A DNA stretch of 46,411 bases. It comes from a virus. The notes under the pieces were generated by a model, which did no database searches, was not told where the DNA came from, and saw nothing but the letters and a program-made list of their open reading frames with translations. The stretch lies in IMG/VR virus record IMGVR_UViG_3300042326_001103, positions 1 to 46,411 of that record; one strand, 5' to 3'. A program made the translations under genes and the position numbers. The stretch's first letter is position 1. Each line of letters opens with the position of its first letter. Shown in pieces: positions 7,395-13,450 of the stretch.

Positions 7395-8030
7395 ATGAAG
7401 ACAGAACAGAATGACCCCCGGACGGTGTTGGCGCGGAGCCTGCGGATTGACCCAGTAGCGCGCACCGTGACCCGGGGGCTCGACAGCTGGAACTCAGCGC
7501 TGGAATGGATCGGCGCTGACCTTCTCGAACGGGTTGGATGCGGGGCGGACGTTGATTGCTGGATTGATGAGGAGGGGGCCTTGCGCGACGGGCAGACTTT
7601 CTGGGTGCTAGGCGAGGGTCAGATGATCGCCGGCCGGGCCGTCATGGTGGGCGGGACCGGCGGGGAATGGGTCGATCTGCCGGTGCCAACCTGCGTCGCC
7701 GCAGCTGCGGTCCGGTGGGTTCCGGAGGCGTTTGCCGGGGTTGCGCAGGAGATCGCGGACAGTTCGCGGCCGGTCGCGGTCGCGTGGGACGCCGACGGGA
7801 TGGCGAAGCTGGAGCGGATCCAGCGGGAGTATGCCGGGAAGGTGGAACTGCTGGCGGTCGCGTCCGTGCCGGCGGTGTTGACCTTGGAACTCGGGGACGC
7901 GGTGACTGACGGGCTGGGCCGGTCTGGGTTCGTGGAGGCGATCAACGGGGACCGGGTGACGGTGCTGTACGTGGACGGCAAACGGAAACACGCGATGGCG
8001 GACCTGAAGCTGATCGACATGGTTGACTGA
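7395..8030 (+). CDS. Protein with DUF3846-like N terminus (211 aa)
   Basis: Residues about 25-95 (WNSALEWIGADLLERV, VDCWIDEEGALRDGQTFWVLG, IAGRAVMVGG) follow the pattern of the DUF3846 family, small proteins of unknown role common in phages and plasmids. The C-terminal 100 residues (helical, then beta-rich VEAINGDRVTVLYVDGKRKH) are not recognised. A ribosome-binding-like AGGAAAAACT precedes the ATG. The first 13 bases of the gene are identical to those of the gene at 8106, suggesting a shared origin of the start region. Confidence 0.7.
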   Translation: MKTEQNDPRTVLARSLRIDPVARTVTRGLDSWNSALEWIGADLLERVGCGADVDCWIDEEGALRDGQTFWVLGEGQMIAGRAVMVGGTGGEWVDLPVPTCVAAAAVRWVPEAFAGVAQEIADSSRPVAVAWDADGMAKLERIQREYAGKVELLAVASVPAVLTLELGDAVTDGLGRSGFVEAINGDRVTVLYVDGKRKHAMADLKLIDMVD

Positions 8031-8105
8031 CCCGGCGGCGCTCTGAATGCCAGCGGAGCGCCTGCGGATCGGTCCCCAGTAAGGACTGGCCGAGGAAGAA
8101 AACGA

Positions 8106-8381
8106 ATGAAGACAGAACCGAACTGTTACGACGCGGCCTTTGCAGCTGCGATGATCGGGCACCGGATGCCTGACTGTAAGCTGAACACAATCACCCGGGC
8201 CGCGCTGGCTGGGTGCGCGATCGCGGAAGTCGAGGCCGAGGACCTGATTCCCGAGGGCGGTTACGAGCCGTTGCTGGATCGGATCGCGGAGCGCCTGCAA
8301 CAGGTGGACTGGCCGGGAGCCGGCGTGACGGTATCGCAGGGAGTGCGGAACGTGCTGGCAGGAATGGGGGTGGCGAAGTGA
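8106..8381 (+). CDS. Small protein of unknown function (91 aa)
   Basis: The gene has one of the better ribosome-binding sites in the window (GAGGAAG, 8 bases before ATG). The product is helical and mildly acidic (AALAGCAIAEVEAEDLIPEGGY, LLDRIAERLQQVDWPG). No domain is recognised. It opens a run of three coupled genes: its stop overlaps the next start by GTGA. Confidence 0.65.
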   Translation: MKTEPNCYDAAFAAAMIGHRMPDCKLNTITRAALAGCAIAEVEAEDLIPEGGYEPLLDRIAERLQQVDWPGAGVTVSQGVRNVLAGMGVAK

Positions 8382-8698
8382 GCGCTCATGCTGCCGGCCC
8401 TTGGAAGGTCGTGCCCTGCCCCATCCATGCCGGGAAACATCCGTGCCATGATGCGCGCTGGATTATGACGGCCGATGCCGAGGTGGAAATGTCGGATTAC
8501 GTGCCGGATGATTGGGCGCTGTCTCAGGGGTCGATCGTTTGCCAGATGCGGGATCGCGACCCGCGAGACGCCCACCTGATTGCGGCTGCGCCTGAGTTGC
8601 TGGCGGCGATTGAGCGCCTGATCCATCCAGCTGCGGATGATTCCGACGTCGAGTTTGCTCGCGAGGTGATCGCCAAGGCCCGGGGAGGTGGCAAGTGA
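8378..8698 (+). CDS. Conserved phage protein, GPW...DAHLIAAAPELL family (106 aa)
   Basis: Started at GTG 8378, overlapping the previous stop. The protein begins SAHAAGPWKVVPC and contains RDAHLIAAAPELLAAIERL near the C terminus, the hallmark of a very common small phage protein family of unknown function (typically H-TPGPW at the start and A-x-LIAAAPELL later). Two Cys/His pairs (CPIHAGKHPCH) could bind a metal. It overlaps the next gene by GTGA. Confidence 0.75.
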   Translation: MSAHAAGPWKVVPCPIHAGKHPCHDARWIMTADAEVEMSDYVPDDWALSQGSIVCQMRDRDPRDAHLIAAAPELLAAIERLIHPAADDSDVEFAREVIAKARGGGK

Positions 8699-8961
8699 CC
8701 CTCTCAAAATGCACCCTTGCCGTGATCCTTGCCGCTCAGGCGTCGCGGGGATCGGGCCGGCCGGCGATGGATATCGTCGTGGACTGCCTGATGATCGCCC
8801 GAACCTGCGACCGCCTCGGGATCGGGTTGAGTCCGGAGGTCGAGACGTTTCTGGCCGGCTGCATCCGGGTCCGCGCCGAAATCCTGAGTCGCGATGCGGC
8901 CGAGGATCTGGTCAAACTCTGTATTGACTACTACGCAAAACGCTCTGCGGAATTGAATTGA
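8695..8961 (+). CDS. Small protein of unknown function (88 aa)
   Basis: GTG 8695 overlaps the previous stop (GTGA). An all-helical 88-residue product (AVILAAQASRGSGRPAMDIVVDCLMIARTCDRLG) with four cysteines but no ordered zinc motif. It ends the coupled trio upstream of the endolysin. No family is recognised. Confidence 0.6.
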   Translation: MTLSKCTLAVILAAQASRGSGRPAMDIVVDCLMIARTCDRLGIGLSPEVETFLAGCIRVRAEILSRDAAEDLVKLCIDYYAKRSAELN

Positions 8962-9019
8962 TTGTCAGGGTTTCAAGCGCGACCCTCTGCGTGACAGGCG
9001 GCGGGTCTGGCTTGGAATT

Positions 9020-9409
9020 ATGAAAGCCCAACTACTAGCAGCACTGATCGCCGTGGAAAGCGGCGGGAACGACATGGCTCGCGGCCGACATGGGGAGCTC
9101 GGGCCTTTGCAAATCCAGCCGGCTGTCGTCGTTGATGTCCGGAGGATAACCGGCCGACGGTACGCCTGGGGCTCGATGACCAATCGGGTGCTAGCATCCG
9201 AGGTCGCCCAGGCCTACCTCGGGCACTACGCCACGGAGGCCAGGATCGGGCGGCCCGTGACCGACCAGGACCGTGCCCGGATCTGGAACGGGGGCCCGGA
9301 CGGCTGGCGGCGCAGGCGCACGGCGGCGTACTGGAAACGAGTCGTCGCGGCGATGCGGCGGATGGATGAGCAACGAGTCGTTGCAGTGAAGATTTCCCCG
9401 CGCCAGTAA
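9020..9409 (+). CDS. Endolysin-like lysozyme/transglycosylase
   Basis: A 129-residue muralytic protein. The catalytic glutamate is E13 in AVESGGND, followed by the GELGPLQIQ strand and, later, ARIWNGGPDGW and AAYWKRV, the order found in small SLT/lysozyme-like phage proteins that cleave the peptidoglycan glycan chain. There is no signal peptide or membrane anchor, so release through a holin is expected; holin candidates are far away at 39.7-40.1 kb. The catalytic helix lies immediately at the N terminus. It could instead be used in another stage, but a lysis role is most likely. The C-terminal 30 residues are basic. Confidence 0.82.
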   Translation: MKAQLLAALIAVESGGNDMARGRHGELGPLQIQPAVVVDVRRITGRRYAWGSMTNRVLASEVAQAYLGHYATEARIGRPVTDQDRARIWNGGPDGWRRRRTAAYWKRVVAAMRRMDEQRVVAVKISPRQ

Positions 9410-9439
9410 CGCGGGAACGGAAAGCAAACTGAAAGAAGC

Positions 9440-9799
9440 ATGAACGAGAACGAGAATCAGATTCCGGATGAGGCCCCACTGGTGCCTCCCGCAGTCAGTC
9501 AGGCCGCATCGGCCTTGGGTCGTCGCGGTCGCGGTCGAGCGAAGACCATCACCGATGAGGATCGCCAGCGGCGCAGTGACCAGATGAAGGAGATCAACGC
9601 CAAGCGCGTGGTCCGGATTCAGGGCGTCGTGGTGAATGGGCCGCGTGGCAACACGACGATCCCACAAACGGTTAAGACCCCGCTGATCCAGCCGGTGACC
9701 AACCCGGCGATCGTGGATTCGATCAACCGCGCCTCGCAGACCCCGCCGCCGTGGCAGGGCCAGAAGGTTGCCCGGGTGCAGGGAAGGAGGGTCGAATGA
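9440..9799 (+). CDS. Basic, probably disordered protein of unknown function (119 aa)
   Basis: The N terminus is acidic (MNENENQIPDEAP), followed by a basic RGRGRAK segment and a charged helix (DEDRQRRSDQMKEINAKR). The rest is rich in Pro, Gln, Thr and Val, with little predicted fold. No domain is recognised; nucleic-acid contact through the RGRGR patch is a guess. The stop overlaps the next ATG (ATGA). Confidence 0.6.
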   Translation: MNENENQIPDEAPLVPPAVSQAASALGRRGRGRAKTITDEDRQRRSDQMKEINAKRVVRIQGVVVNGPRGNTTIPQTVKTPLIQPVTNPAIVDSINRASQTPPPWQGQKVARVQGRRVE

Positions 9800-9990
9800 C
9801 CCGGAAGGTGACCATTGAGATCACGGACGCCGATGGTGGGTTTCACCTGTCGATCGACGTGCAGCCTCCCATCCCAGAGGATGGCACCGTGCCTGAGCCG
9901 TCTGCCGCGCTGATCGCCGGCATGGTGGCACGGCGTGCGATTGAACAGCTGGTCCAGCAGCAGATGGGGGTGAAGAGTGAAACGAATTGA
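9796..9990 (+). CDS. Small acidic protein of unknown function (64 aa)
   Basis: ATG 9796 overlaps the preceding stop. The protein begins with beta-like strands (RKVTIEITDADGGFHLSIDV), followed by a proline-rich turn and a C-terminal helix (AALIAGMVARRAIEQLVQQQ). The stop codon lies 14 bases inside the HU-like gene. Unknown role; co-translation with the HU-like protein is likely. Confidence 0.65.
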   Translation: MTRKVTIEITDADGGFHLSIDVQPPIPEDGTVPEPSAALIAGMVARRAIEQLVQQQMGVKSETN

Positions 9991-10279
9991 GATCGCACGC
10001 CGGGTGTCCGAGGAGTGCGGCCTGCTGGTTCCGCACGCGAAGCAGGTGGTGGACTGCGTGATGGAACTGATGGCCGAGGAGATCCTGAAGGGTGAACTGA
10101 ACCTGCCGGATTTCGGTCAGTTCCAGGTGCGTTGGACGAAGCCGATGATCGGCCGTAACCCGCTGATCCCGGATGTCGAGATCCCGATTCCGCCGAGACC
10201 GAAGGTGTATTTCCGACCGTCGAAGGAACTGGCTGATCGGGTGATCAAAACCCTTGCGGTTGTGGGCAAGAAGAAGTAG
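9977..10279 (+). CDS. HU/IHF-like DNA-binding protein
   Basis: A 100-residue protein from GTG 9977. The two N-terminal helices (IEIARRVSEECGLLV, AKQVVDCVMELMAEEI) are followed by the LPDFGQFQVRW strand pair, a GRNPLIPDVEIPIP arm containing the conserved RNP, and a VYFRPSKELADRV closing segment: the HU/IHF plan. It should bend DNA non-specifically or at defined sites and may help replication, recombination or packaging. The extra C-terminal KTLAVVGKKK is basic. It is the last gene of the plus-strand block and is followed by a terminator. Confidence 0.85.
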   Translation: MKRIEIARRVSEECGLLVPHAKQVVDCVMELMAEEILKGELNLPDFGQFQVRWTKPMIGRNPLIPDVEIPIPPRPKVYFRPSKELADRVIKTLAVVGKKK

Positions 10280-10313
10280 GGTACCACCGCTTGTAGTTGT
10301 TAGGTTGTCACAG

Positions 10314-10348
10314 CCCCTGGGATCGCGAGGTCTCAGGGGTTTTGTTTT
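10314..10348 (+). terminator. Rho-independent terminator
   Basis: CCCCTGGGA - TCGCGAGG - TCTCAGGGG (one mismatch in the stem) followed by TTTTGTTTT. It is placed 34 bases after the HU-like gene and ends the plus-strand block at the convergence with the minus-strand block. Confidence 0.8.
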
Positions 10349-10388
10349 GGGGCGGGCTCTCCCTCCCGGCGTCCAGACCAGGAGAGAG

Positions 10389-10463
10389 ATGAGCCGATAC
10401 CAGACCGATGGATGGGAAAAACGTAAACCACCCCGGCCACGTCGGTTACCCGAAATGGGCTGA
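10389..10463 (+). CDS. Possible 24-residue basic peptide
   Basis: ATG 10389 is preceded by AGGAGAGAG, one of the strongest Shine-Dalgarno sequences in the window. It encodes MSRYQTDGWEKRKPPRPRRL plus four residues, Arg/Pro-rich. The reading frame overlaps the 3' end of the minus-strand gene at 10446 by 18 bases. It lies after the terminator, so its transcription is uncertain. Short length keeps confidence low. Confidence 0.3.
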   Translation: MSRYQTDGWEKRKPPRPRRLPEMG

Positions 10464-10655
10464 TAGCACGCCTGGGATCTTCCGCAGGTTCGCCAGGAGC
10501 GTGTCTGGATCTTGAGAGTTGGCCACGCAGATGCCGATAACATCCTTGCGAGCGCGGTCGCTGAGATCCTTGGTGTCGATCACGACAACCCGGTTACCGG
10601 ACAGGTGAATCCGATGGATGCCGGTGGATTGCTTGGATGGTGCGCTGGTCTTCAC
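10446..10655 (-). CDS. Small protein of unknown function (69 aa)
   Basis: The last gene of the minus-strand small-gene block. From GTG 10655 it encodes 69 residues, with a compact beta-alpha look: HRIHLSGNRVVVIDTKDL, then DRARKDVIGICVANSQD. No known domain. It overlaps the upstream gene by 62 bases, unusual for this block, so the true start may be further in. Confidence 0.5.
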   Translation of the reverse strand: MKTSAPSKQSTGIHRIHLSGNRVVVIDTKDLSDRARKDVIGICVANSQDPDTLLANLRKIPGVLSAHFG

Positions 10656-10797
10656 GGATCATGGCCTGGCAGCGCTTCGAGACCTGCTGGCACGTCCAGC
10701 ATGGCTCACGAAAGCAGCCGCAGCCGAGTCGCTCATGCAGCTGGCGGGCTATCGCTTTGAATCTGGAGAGTTCGTCGTTCTCGTGGTTGGTGTCCAT
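10594..10797 (-). CDS. Small cysteine-rich protein of unknown function (67 aa)
   Basis: A 67-residue helical protein with a CGCFREPCWTC cluster and another Cys (SKRCQ) that could hold a zinc ion. It overlaps both neighbours, by 65 bases at its start and 62 at its end, unlike the neat 4-base overlaps upstream. Charged N and C termini. Unknown function. Confidence 0.5.
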   Translation of the reverse strand: MDTNHENDELSRFKAIARQLHERLGCGCFREPCWTCQQVSKRCQAMIREDQRTIQAIHRHPSDSPVR

Positions 10798-10975
10798 TTT
10801 TGTGACGGTATCGGTGGATGGTTGCGTAGGAGACGGAGAGGATGCGTGCTAGCTCAGCGTCGGTGACGTGCATCGGGGCGCCTTTGATTGCCAGTCGCTT
10901 CTCAATGGGGATGCGGGGACGGCCTATTGGTTTTACGAGCCCGAGGAATCGTTTGATGAGTTGGATGAGGTTCAT
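10733..10975 (-). CDS. Helix-turn-helix DNA-binding protein (80 aa)
   Basis: The start ATG at 10975 overlaps the previous stop (ATGA). After a basic GRPRIPIEKRLAIKG segment comes a canonical helix-turn-helix, TDAELARILSVSYATIHRYR, as in resolvase- or MerR-like small regulators. It should bind DNA as a small transcription regulator. The GRPR...VT-AELA order recalls the C-terminal HTH of site-specific resolvases, but no catalytic domain exists. Confidence 0.7.
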   Translation of the reverse strand: MNLIQLIKRFLGLVKPIGRPRIPIEKRLAIKGAPMHVTDAELARILSVSYATIHRYRHKNGHQPRERRTLQIQSDSPPAA

Positions 10976-11514
10976 TCGCAGCTGTAGATTTCGGTGGTGG
11001 TTTTGAGATCCGTCGGCCACTCGGGCGTGACAAAAGACCGGTCGCAGAACAGGACCTTGTCGGTGGGCTGGATGGTCAGGCGGCCGTTGTCCAGCTGCAT
11101 GAAGCAGAACTCCTTGGCCTGTTCGGGATAGCGGGAGAATCCATCGTCGATGGGTGCGGCGGTGAAGAGATATTGGCCGGATTGGAATGTGTCAGAGCAT
11201 TTCACTACGGCTTCCATACCTCGGAGGTAGGTGTACTCGATCGTGCTGAACTCCCGACCGTAGCAGTCCCAGCGTTGAGCGTGGTCTTGGAGCCAGATGA
11301 TTTCAGGTTGTGGATGGAATGCTAGCGCGTGCGGCGGCACCGCCCGATAAACGGCCCCGCATTCGAGCATGATGGTGCAACCCCACATCCTGCCGGGAAT
11401 CGAGACCAGCCCGAACCAGACGCAGGGGATAAACCCGGTGCGGCTGGAGATGAAACGGGCATCGACGAAGCAGTATTGGTGGTGTGGCAGCTGGCCAGAT
11501 TGGGAGTAGGTCAT
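10972..11514 (-). CDS. Protein of unknown function (180 aa)
   Basis: Started at ATG 11514, which overlaps the previous stop (ATGA); an in-frame codon further upstream overlaps the previous gene and is not preferred. A mostly beta-strand protein rich in Cys, Tyr and Trp (QYCFVDARFISS, VWFGLVSIPGRMWGCTIML, WLQDHAQRWDCYG). The WGCTIMLECGAVYR segment and overall layout recall phage proteins of unknown function. No catalytic motif is recognised. Confidence 0.65.
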   Translation of the reverse strand: MTYSQSGQLPHHQYCFVDARFISSRTGFIPCVWFGLVSIPGRMWGCTIMLECGAVYRAVPPHALAFHPQPEIIWLQDHAQRWDCYGREFSTIEYTYLRGMEAVVKCSDTFQSGQYLFTAAPIDDGFSRYPEQAKEFCFMQLDNGRLTIQPTDKVLFCDRSFVTPEWPTDLKTTTEIYSCE

Positions 11515-11642
11515 GGGTTTTTGAAGTACGCCACCGTGCGTCGGCACGCGATGCAGGTGACCTTGGATTTGTCGGTGGTGGTTCGGGCGCTAGCACGTCC
11601 GCAGGCAGCGCGTTTGGATAGGTGGTTGTAGTGGGTGGTCAT
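11511..11642 (-). CDS. 43-residue zinc-ribbon-like phage protein
   Basis: A very small gene, ATG 11642 to TGA 11511, with ATGA overlaps at both ends, which strongly supports it. The product contains HYNHLSKRAACGRAS, TTTDKSKVTCIACRRT: a single Cys, then CxxC, matching a common tiny phage protein with the pattern H...ACG(R)...T-D...VTC-x-x-C. One zinc ion may be bound by the cysteines and a histidine. Role unknown. Confidence 0.75.
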   Translation of the reverse strand: MTTHYNHLSKRAACGRASARTTTDKSKVTCIACRRTVAYFKNP

Positions 11643-11905
11643 GGTTTCAGCGCCTCGAAGGCGATCTGAGATTCGGTCGAGCGGTTTCCTCGGTAGTCTT
11701 GGTTGGCGATCCTGCGGAGCGCAGATTCCAGGTAAAGGACACGCTTCTCAGCCTTGTCGCGCTCGCCGGCAATGCGAGCAACGTCAGCGTTTGCGGACAT
11801 GAGTAGGTCGATGCGGTCCTCCAGGTGCGCGATCCTGGCACGGGCCTCCTCCAACTCCTTGTACGTTTTGGTGGCGTCGATGGTTCTCATTTCTTCGATG
11901 GTCAT
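11639..11905 (-). CDS. Coiled-coil protein (88 aa)
   Basis: ATG 11905, overlapping the previous stop. Nearly the whole protein is charged heptad-like helix (YKELEEARARIAHLEDRIDLL, GERDKAEKRVLYLESALRRI). It resembles phage Rz-like or small scaffolding helices only in composition; there is no membrane segment. It may be a distant member of the coiled-coil pair just upstream (same size, same order, coupled). Confidence 0.7.
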   Translation of the reverse strand: MTIEEMRTIDATKTYKELEEARARIAHLEDRIDLLMSANADVARIAGERDKAEKRVLYLESALRRIANQDYRGNRSTESQIAFEALKP

Positions 11906-12258
11906 GGTTTGGATTCCTTGTTACGCCTCCAGCGGGTGACATCGTTGGCGTGTGTTGGATCACAGCTTTCGTCTATCGCATCTGCGAGAGCGTCTCCGAG
12001 TTGTTCCAGGCGGGAGATACGTTGTTTCAGTTTGTGGTTTTCGTTTGTTGCGATCGCTTCGTTGGTCATCGCGAAATCGAGTTCACGTTCGAGTTTCTTC
12101 AATCGGTCCGCGTGGTTTCGTGAACAAATACTCAAAAATTCCCAGCGCGGGCTTGGATGTAGCGACTGACTGTTAAACCAGTTTGATACCGCCATCGCTG
12201 CCGATACAATTGATGGTGGAACCTTATCAATGAGGCTGGGGTCGTGTTGAAGGTTCAC
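11902..12258 (-). CDS. Coiled-coil protein, paralogue of the upstream gene (118 aa)
   Basis: Started at GTG 12258, whose GTGA overlaps the previous stop; an ATG nine codons earlier (12285) is the alternative. Residues from RLKKLERELD through QRISRLEQLGDALADAID to RWRRNKESK match the neighbour at 12255-12521 (RRLERELT, ERIKRLEDAGDDCADLLDAI, KWHKAKEAK) in order and spacing, so the pair arose by tandem duplication. The N-terminal 45 residues are unique. Function unknown. Confidence 0.7.
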   Translation of the reverse strand: MNLQHDPSLIDKVPPSIVSAAMAVSNWFNSQSLHPSPRWEFLSICSRNHADRLKKLERELDFAMTNEAIATNENHKLKQRISRLEQLGDALADAIDESCDPTHANDVTRWRRNKESKP

Positions 12259-12521
12259 AGCTTGGCCTCCTTGGCTTTGTGCCATTTTTCAAAAGCTGCT
12301 GAATTATTGGGTCTGATCGCGTCTAAAAGGTCGGCGCAATCATCCCCCGCATCCTCCAGCCGCTTGATGCGCTCTTGCAGCCGCAGGTTTGCTTCATCCA
12401 ACAATTGCTGCTGCCGGATGATTGCGTTGGACGCGGTGAGTTCTCGTTCAAGCCTCCTGCACAGCATACCAAGATCGGCTACGTTGTGCGGAGTCGAATC
12501 TGATATTGGGGTGTCGCTCAT
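12255..12521 (-). CDS. Coiled-coil protein, paralogue of the downstream gene (88 aa)
   Basis: Started at ATG 12521 (MSDTPISD), overlapping the previous stop by ATGA. The motif series LCRRLERELTASNAII, RLQERIKRLEDAGDDC and FEKWHKAKEAKL is a long amphipathic helix, followed by a short acidic segment. Very similar in plan to the next gene. Small, coupled and helical; probably an oligomer. Confidence 0.7.
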   Translation of the reverse strand: MSDTPISDSTPHNVADLGMLCRRLERELTASNAIIRQQQLLDEANLRLQERIKRLEDAGDDCADLLDAIRPNNSAAFEKWHKAKEAKL

Positions 12522-12862
12522 TTGCACTCCTCCATCACCCCGCACGGGTGCCATGTTTTGCCGCCGTCGGTGCTATGTTCTCTGGCGTTCAACCAATAGG
12601 ATCTATCGTCTGAAGTTTCTGTGTCTATGATAATGCATCGTCCTTCCAATCCTTTGGTCCTCATTATTGCACCCAGCGGCACCTCATCCGCAGTCCACGG
12701 GCGGAGGACAGGGGTGGGTTTGATGCGGTATTCTGTGTTACCCCAGTCCCACCTCGGTACATGGATCTTTACCCACATTTCGTAATACCAATGTTCCACT
12801 TCCTTCCCATCCACAAATGCCTGCATTACTTTGATTGCTTCTTTGGTTTCTTCGATATTCAT
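12518..12862 (-). CDS. Conserved phage protein of unknown function (114 aa)
   Basis: The N-terminal 50 residues (EAIKVMQAFVDGKEVEHWYYE, WDWGNTEYRIKP) match a widespread small phage family that usually reads EAI-x-VMQA-x-x-DGK...W-W...YRIKP. The C-terminal half (GGKTWHPC) is more variable. No catalytic motif is known for the family. ATGA overlaps at both ends tie it to its neighbours. Confidence 0.78.
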   Translation of the reverse strand: MNIEETKEAIKVMQAFVDGKEVEHWYYEMWVKIHVPRWDWGNTEYRIKPTPVLRPWTADEVPLGAIMRTKGLEGRCIIIDTETSDDRSYWLNAREHSTDGGKTWHPCGVMEECK

Positions 12863-13020
12863 TTCGCCTCCTGTCTCTTTAGATATTCACTGACCGCTTC
12901 ATCTGCTACGTATTGCAGTTTGTAGCCTTTGCGCTTTGCGTATTCTTTGAGTCGCTTATGCGTGTCATCTGACACGATGAAAACCTTGGCCGTCGGACGT
13001 TTTTCTTTCACAGTTTTCAC
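12859..13020 (-). CDS. Ribbon-helix-helix-like protein (53 aa)
   Basis: Started at GTG 13020 (GTGA overlap with the previous stop). After a basic KTVKEKRPTA arm come one strand (KVFIVSDD) and two helices (THKRLKEYAKRKGY, YVADEAVSEYLKRQ), the Arc/MetJ ribbon-helix-helix plan. It would bind DNA as a dimer through the strand. A longer upstream reading overlaps the previous gene entirely and is rejected. Confidence 0.7.
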   Translation of the reverse strand: MKTVKEKRPTAKVFIVSDDTHKRLKEYAKRKGYKLQYVADEAVSEYLKRQEAK

Positions 13021-13226
13021 GGCTTCCCCTCCATGATGATGGACTTCACGAACCGCTTCTTTACCCCAATGGCCTTGGCCACGTAAGCCAGGCTCTGGCC
13101 CTCGTTCCATAATTTCCAGGCGCGTTTGGCGTTGAGTGGCGGCGTTTCGATTCGAGCCGGGGCCGCAGCTGGATCGGGGAAGCTGATCCATCCACGGGCT
13201 ACGGCGTTGGAAATCAATTCATTCAC
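13017..13226 (-). CDS. Helix-turn-helix protein ending in EGKP (69 aa)
   Basis: The C-terminal 35 residues form a helix-turn-helix (AKRAWKLWNEGQSLAYVAKAIGV, then KKRFVKSIIMEGKP). The N-terminal part is short and proline/alanine-rich. The protein ends right after the recognition helix, as does its upstream neighbour (NGGKP), suggesting a shared HTH family. Coupled by ATGA. Probable small regulator. Confidence 0.7.
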   Translation of the reverse strand: MNELISNAVARGWISFPDPAAAPARIETPPLNAKRAWKLWNEGQSLAYVAKAIGVKKRFVKSIIMEGKP

Positions 13227-13450
13227 GGTTTACCTCCATTGATTAAGTTCCAGATTACGCTGTTCGATCGTTTGAATTTCTTCGCCAACTCGCGATACGT
13301 GTAGGTTGGATTCTGGCGCTTGGCCTCGATGATCGCCTTGCACTCAGCATCGGTCATCTGCCTCCAGGTTCCCCTCGGTTGCTCTTCGATGATCGGAACC
13401 GGCGGCTGCTTACCGAGCACGCGCTCGATGGCTTCACGGGAGAGTTTCAT
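13223..13450 (-). CDS. Helix-turn-helix protein ending in GGKP (75 aa)
   Basis: MKLSREAIERVLGKQ is the preferred start (ATG 13450), overlapping the exonuclease gene's end by 17 bases. The recognisable part is a C-terminal HTH, DAECKAIIEAKRQNPTYTYRELAKKF followed by KRSNSVIWNLINGGKP, comparable to the downstream neighbour. The N-terminal half is proline-rich. Probable DNA-binding regulator; it may have arisen by duplication together with the next gene. Confidence 0.7.
   Translation of the reverse strand: MKLSREAIERVLGKQPPVPIIEEQPRGTWRQMTDAECKAIIEAKRQNPTYTYRELAKKFKRSNSVIWNLINGGKP

Noticed and set aside
10733-10975. Site-specific resolvase/invertase
   Set aside because: Only the HTH-like end is present; no catalytic serine domain or recombination site was found.
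11639-11905. Rz-like inner spanin for the coiled-coil gene
   Set aside because: No membrane segment is present, and it lies far from the lysis genes.
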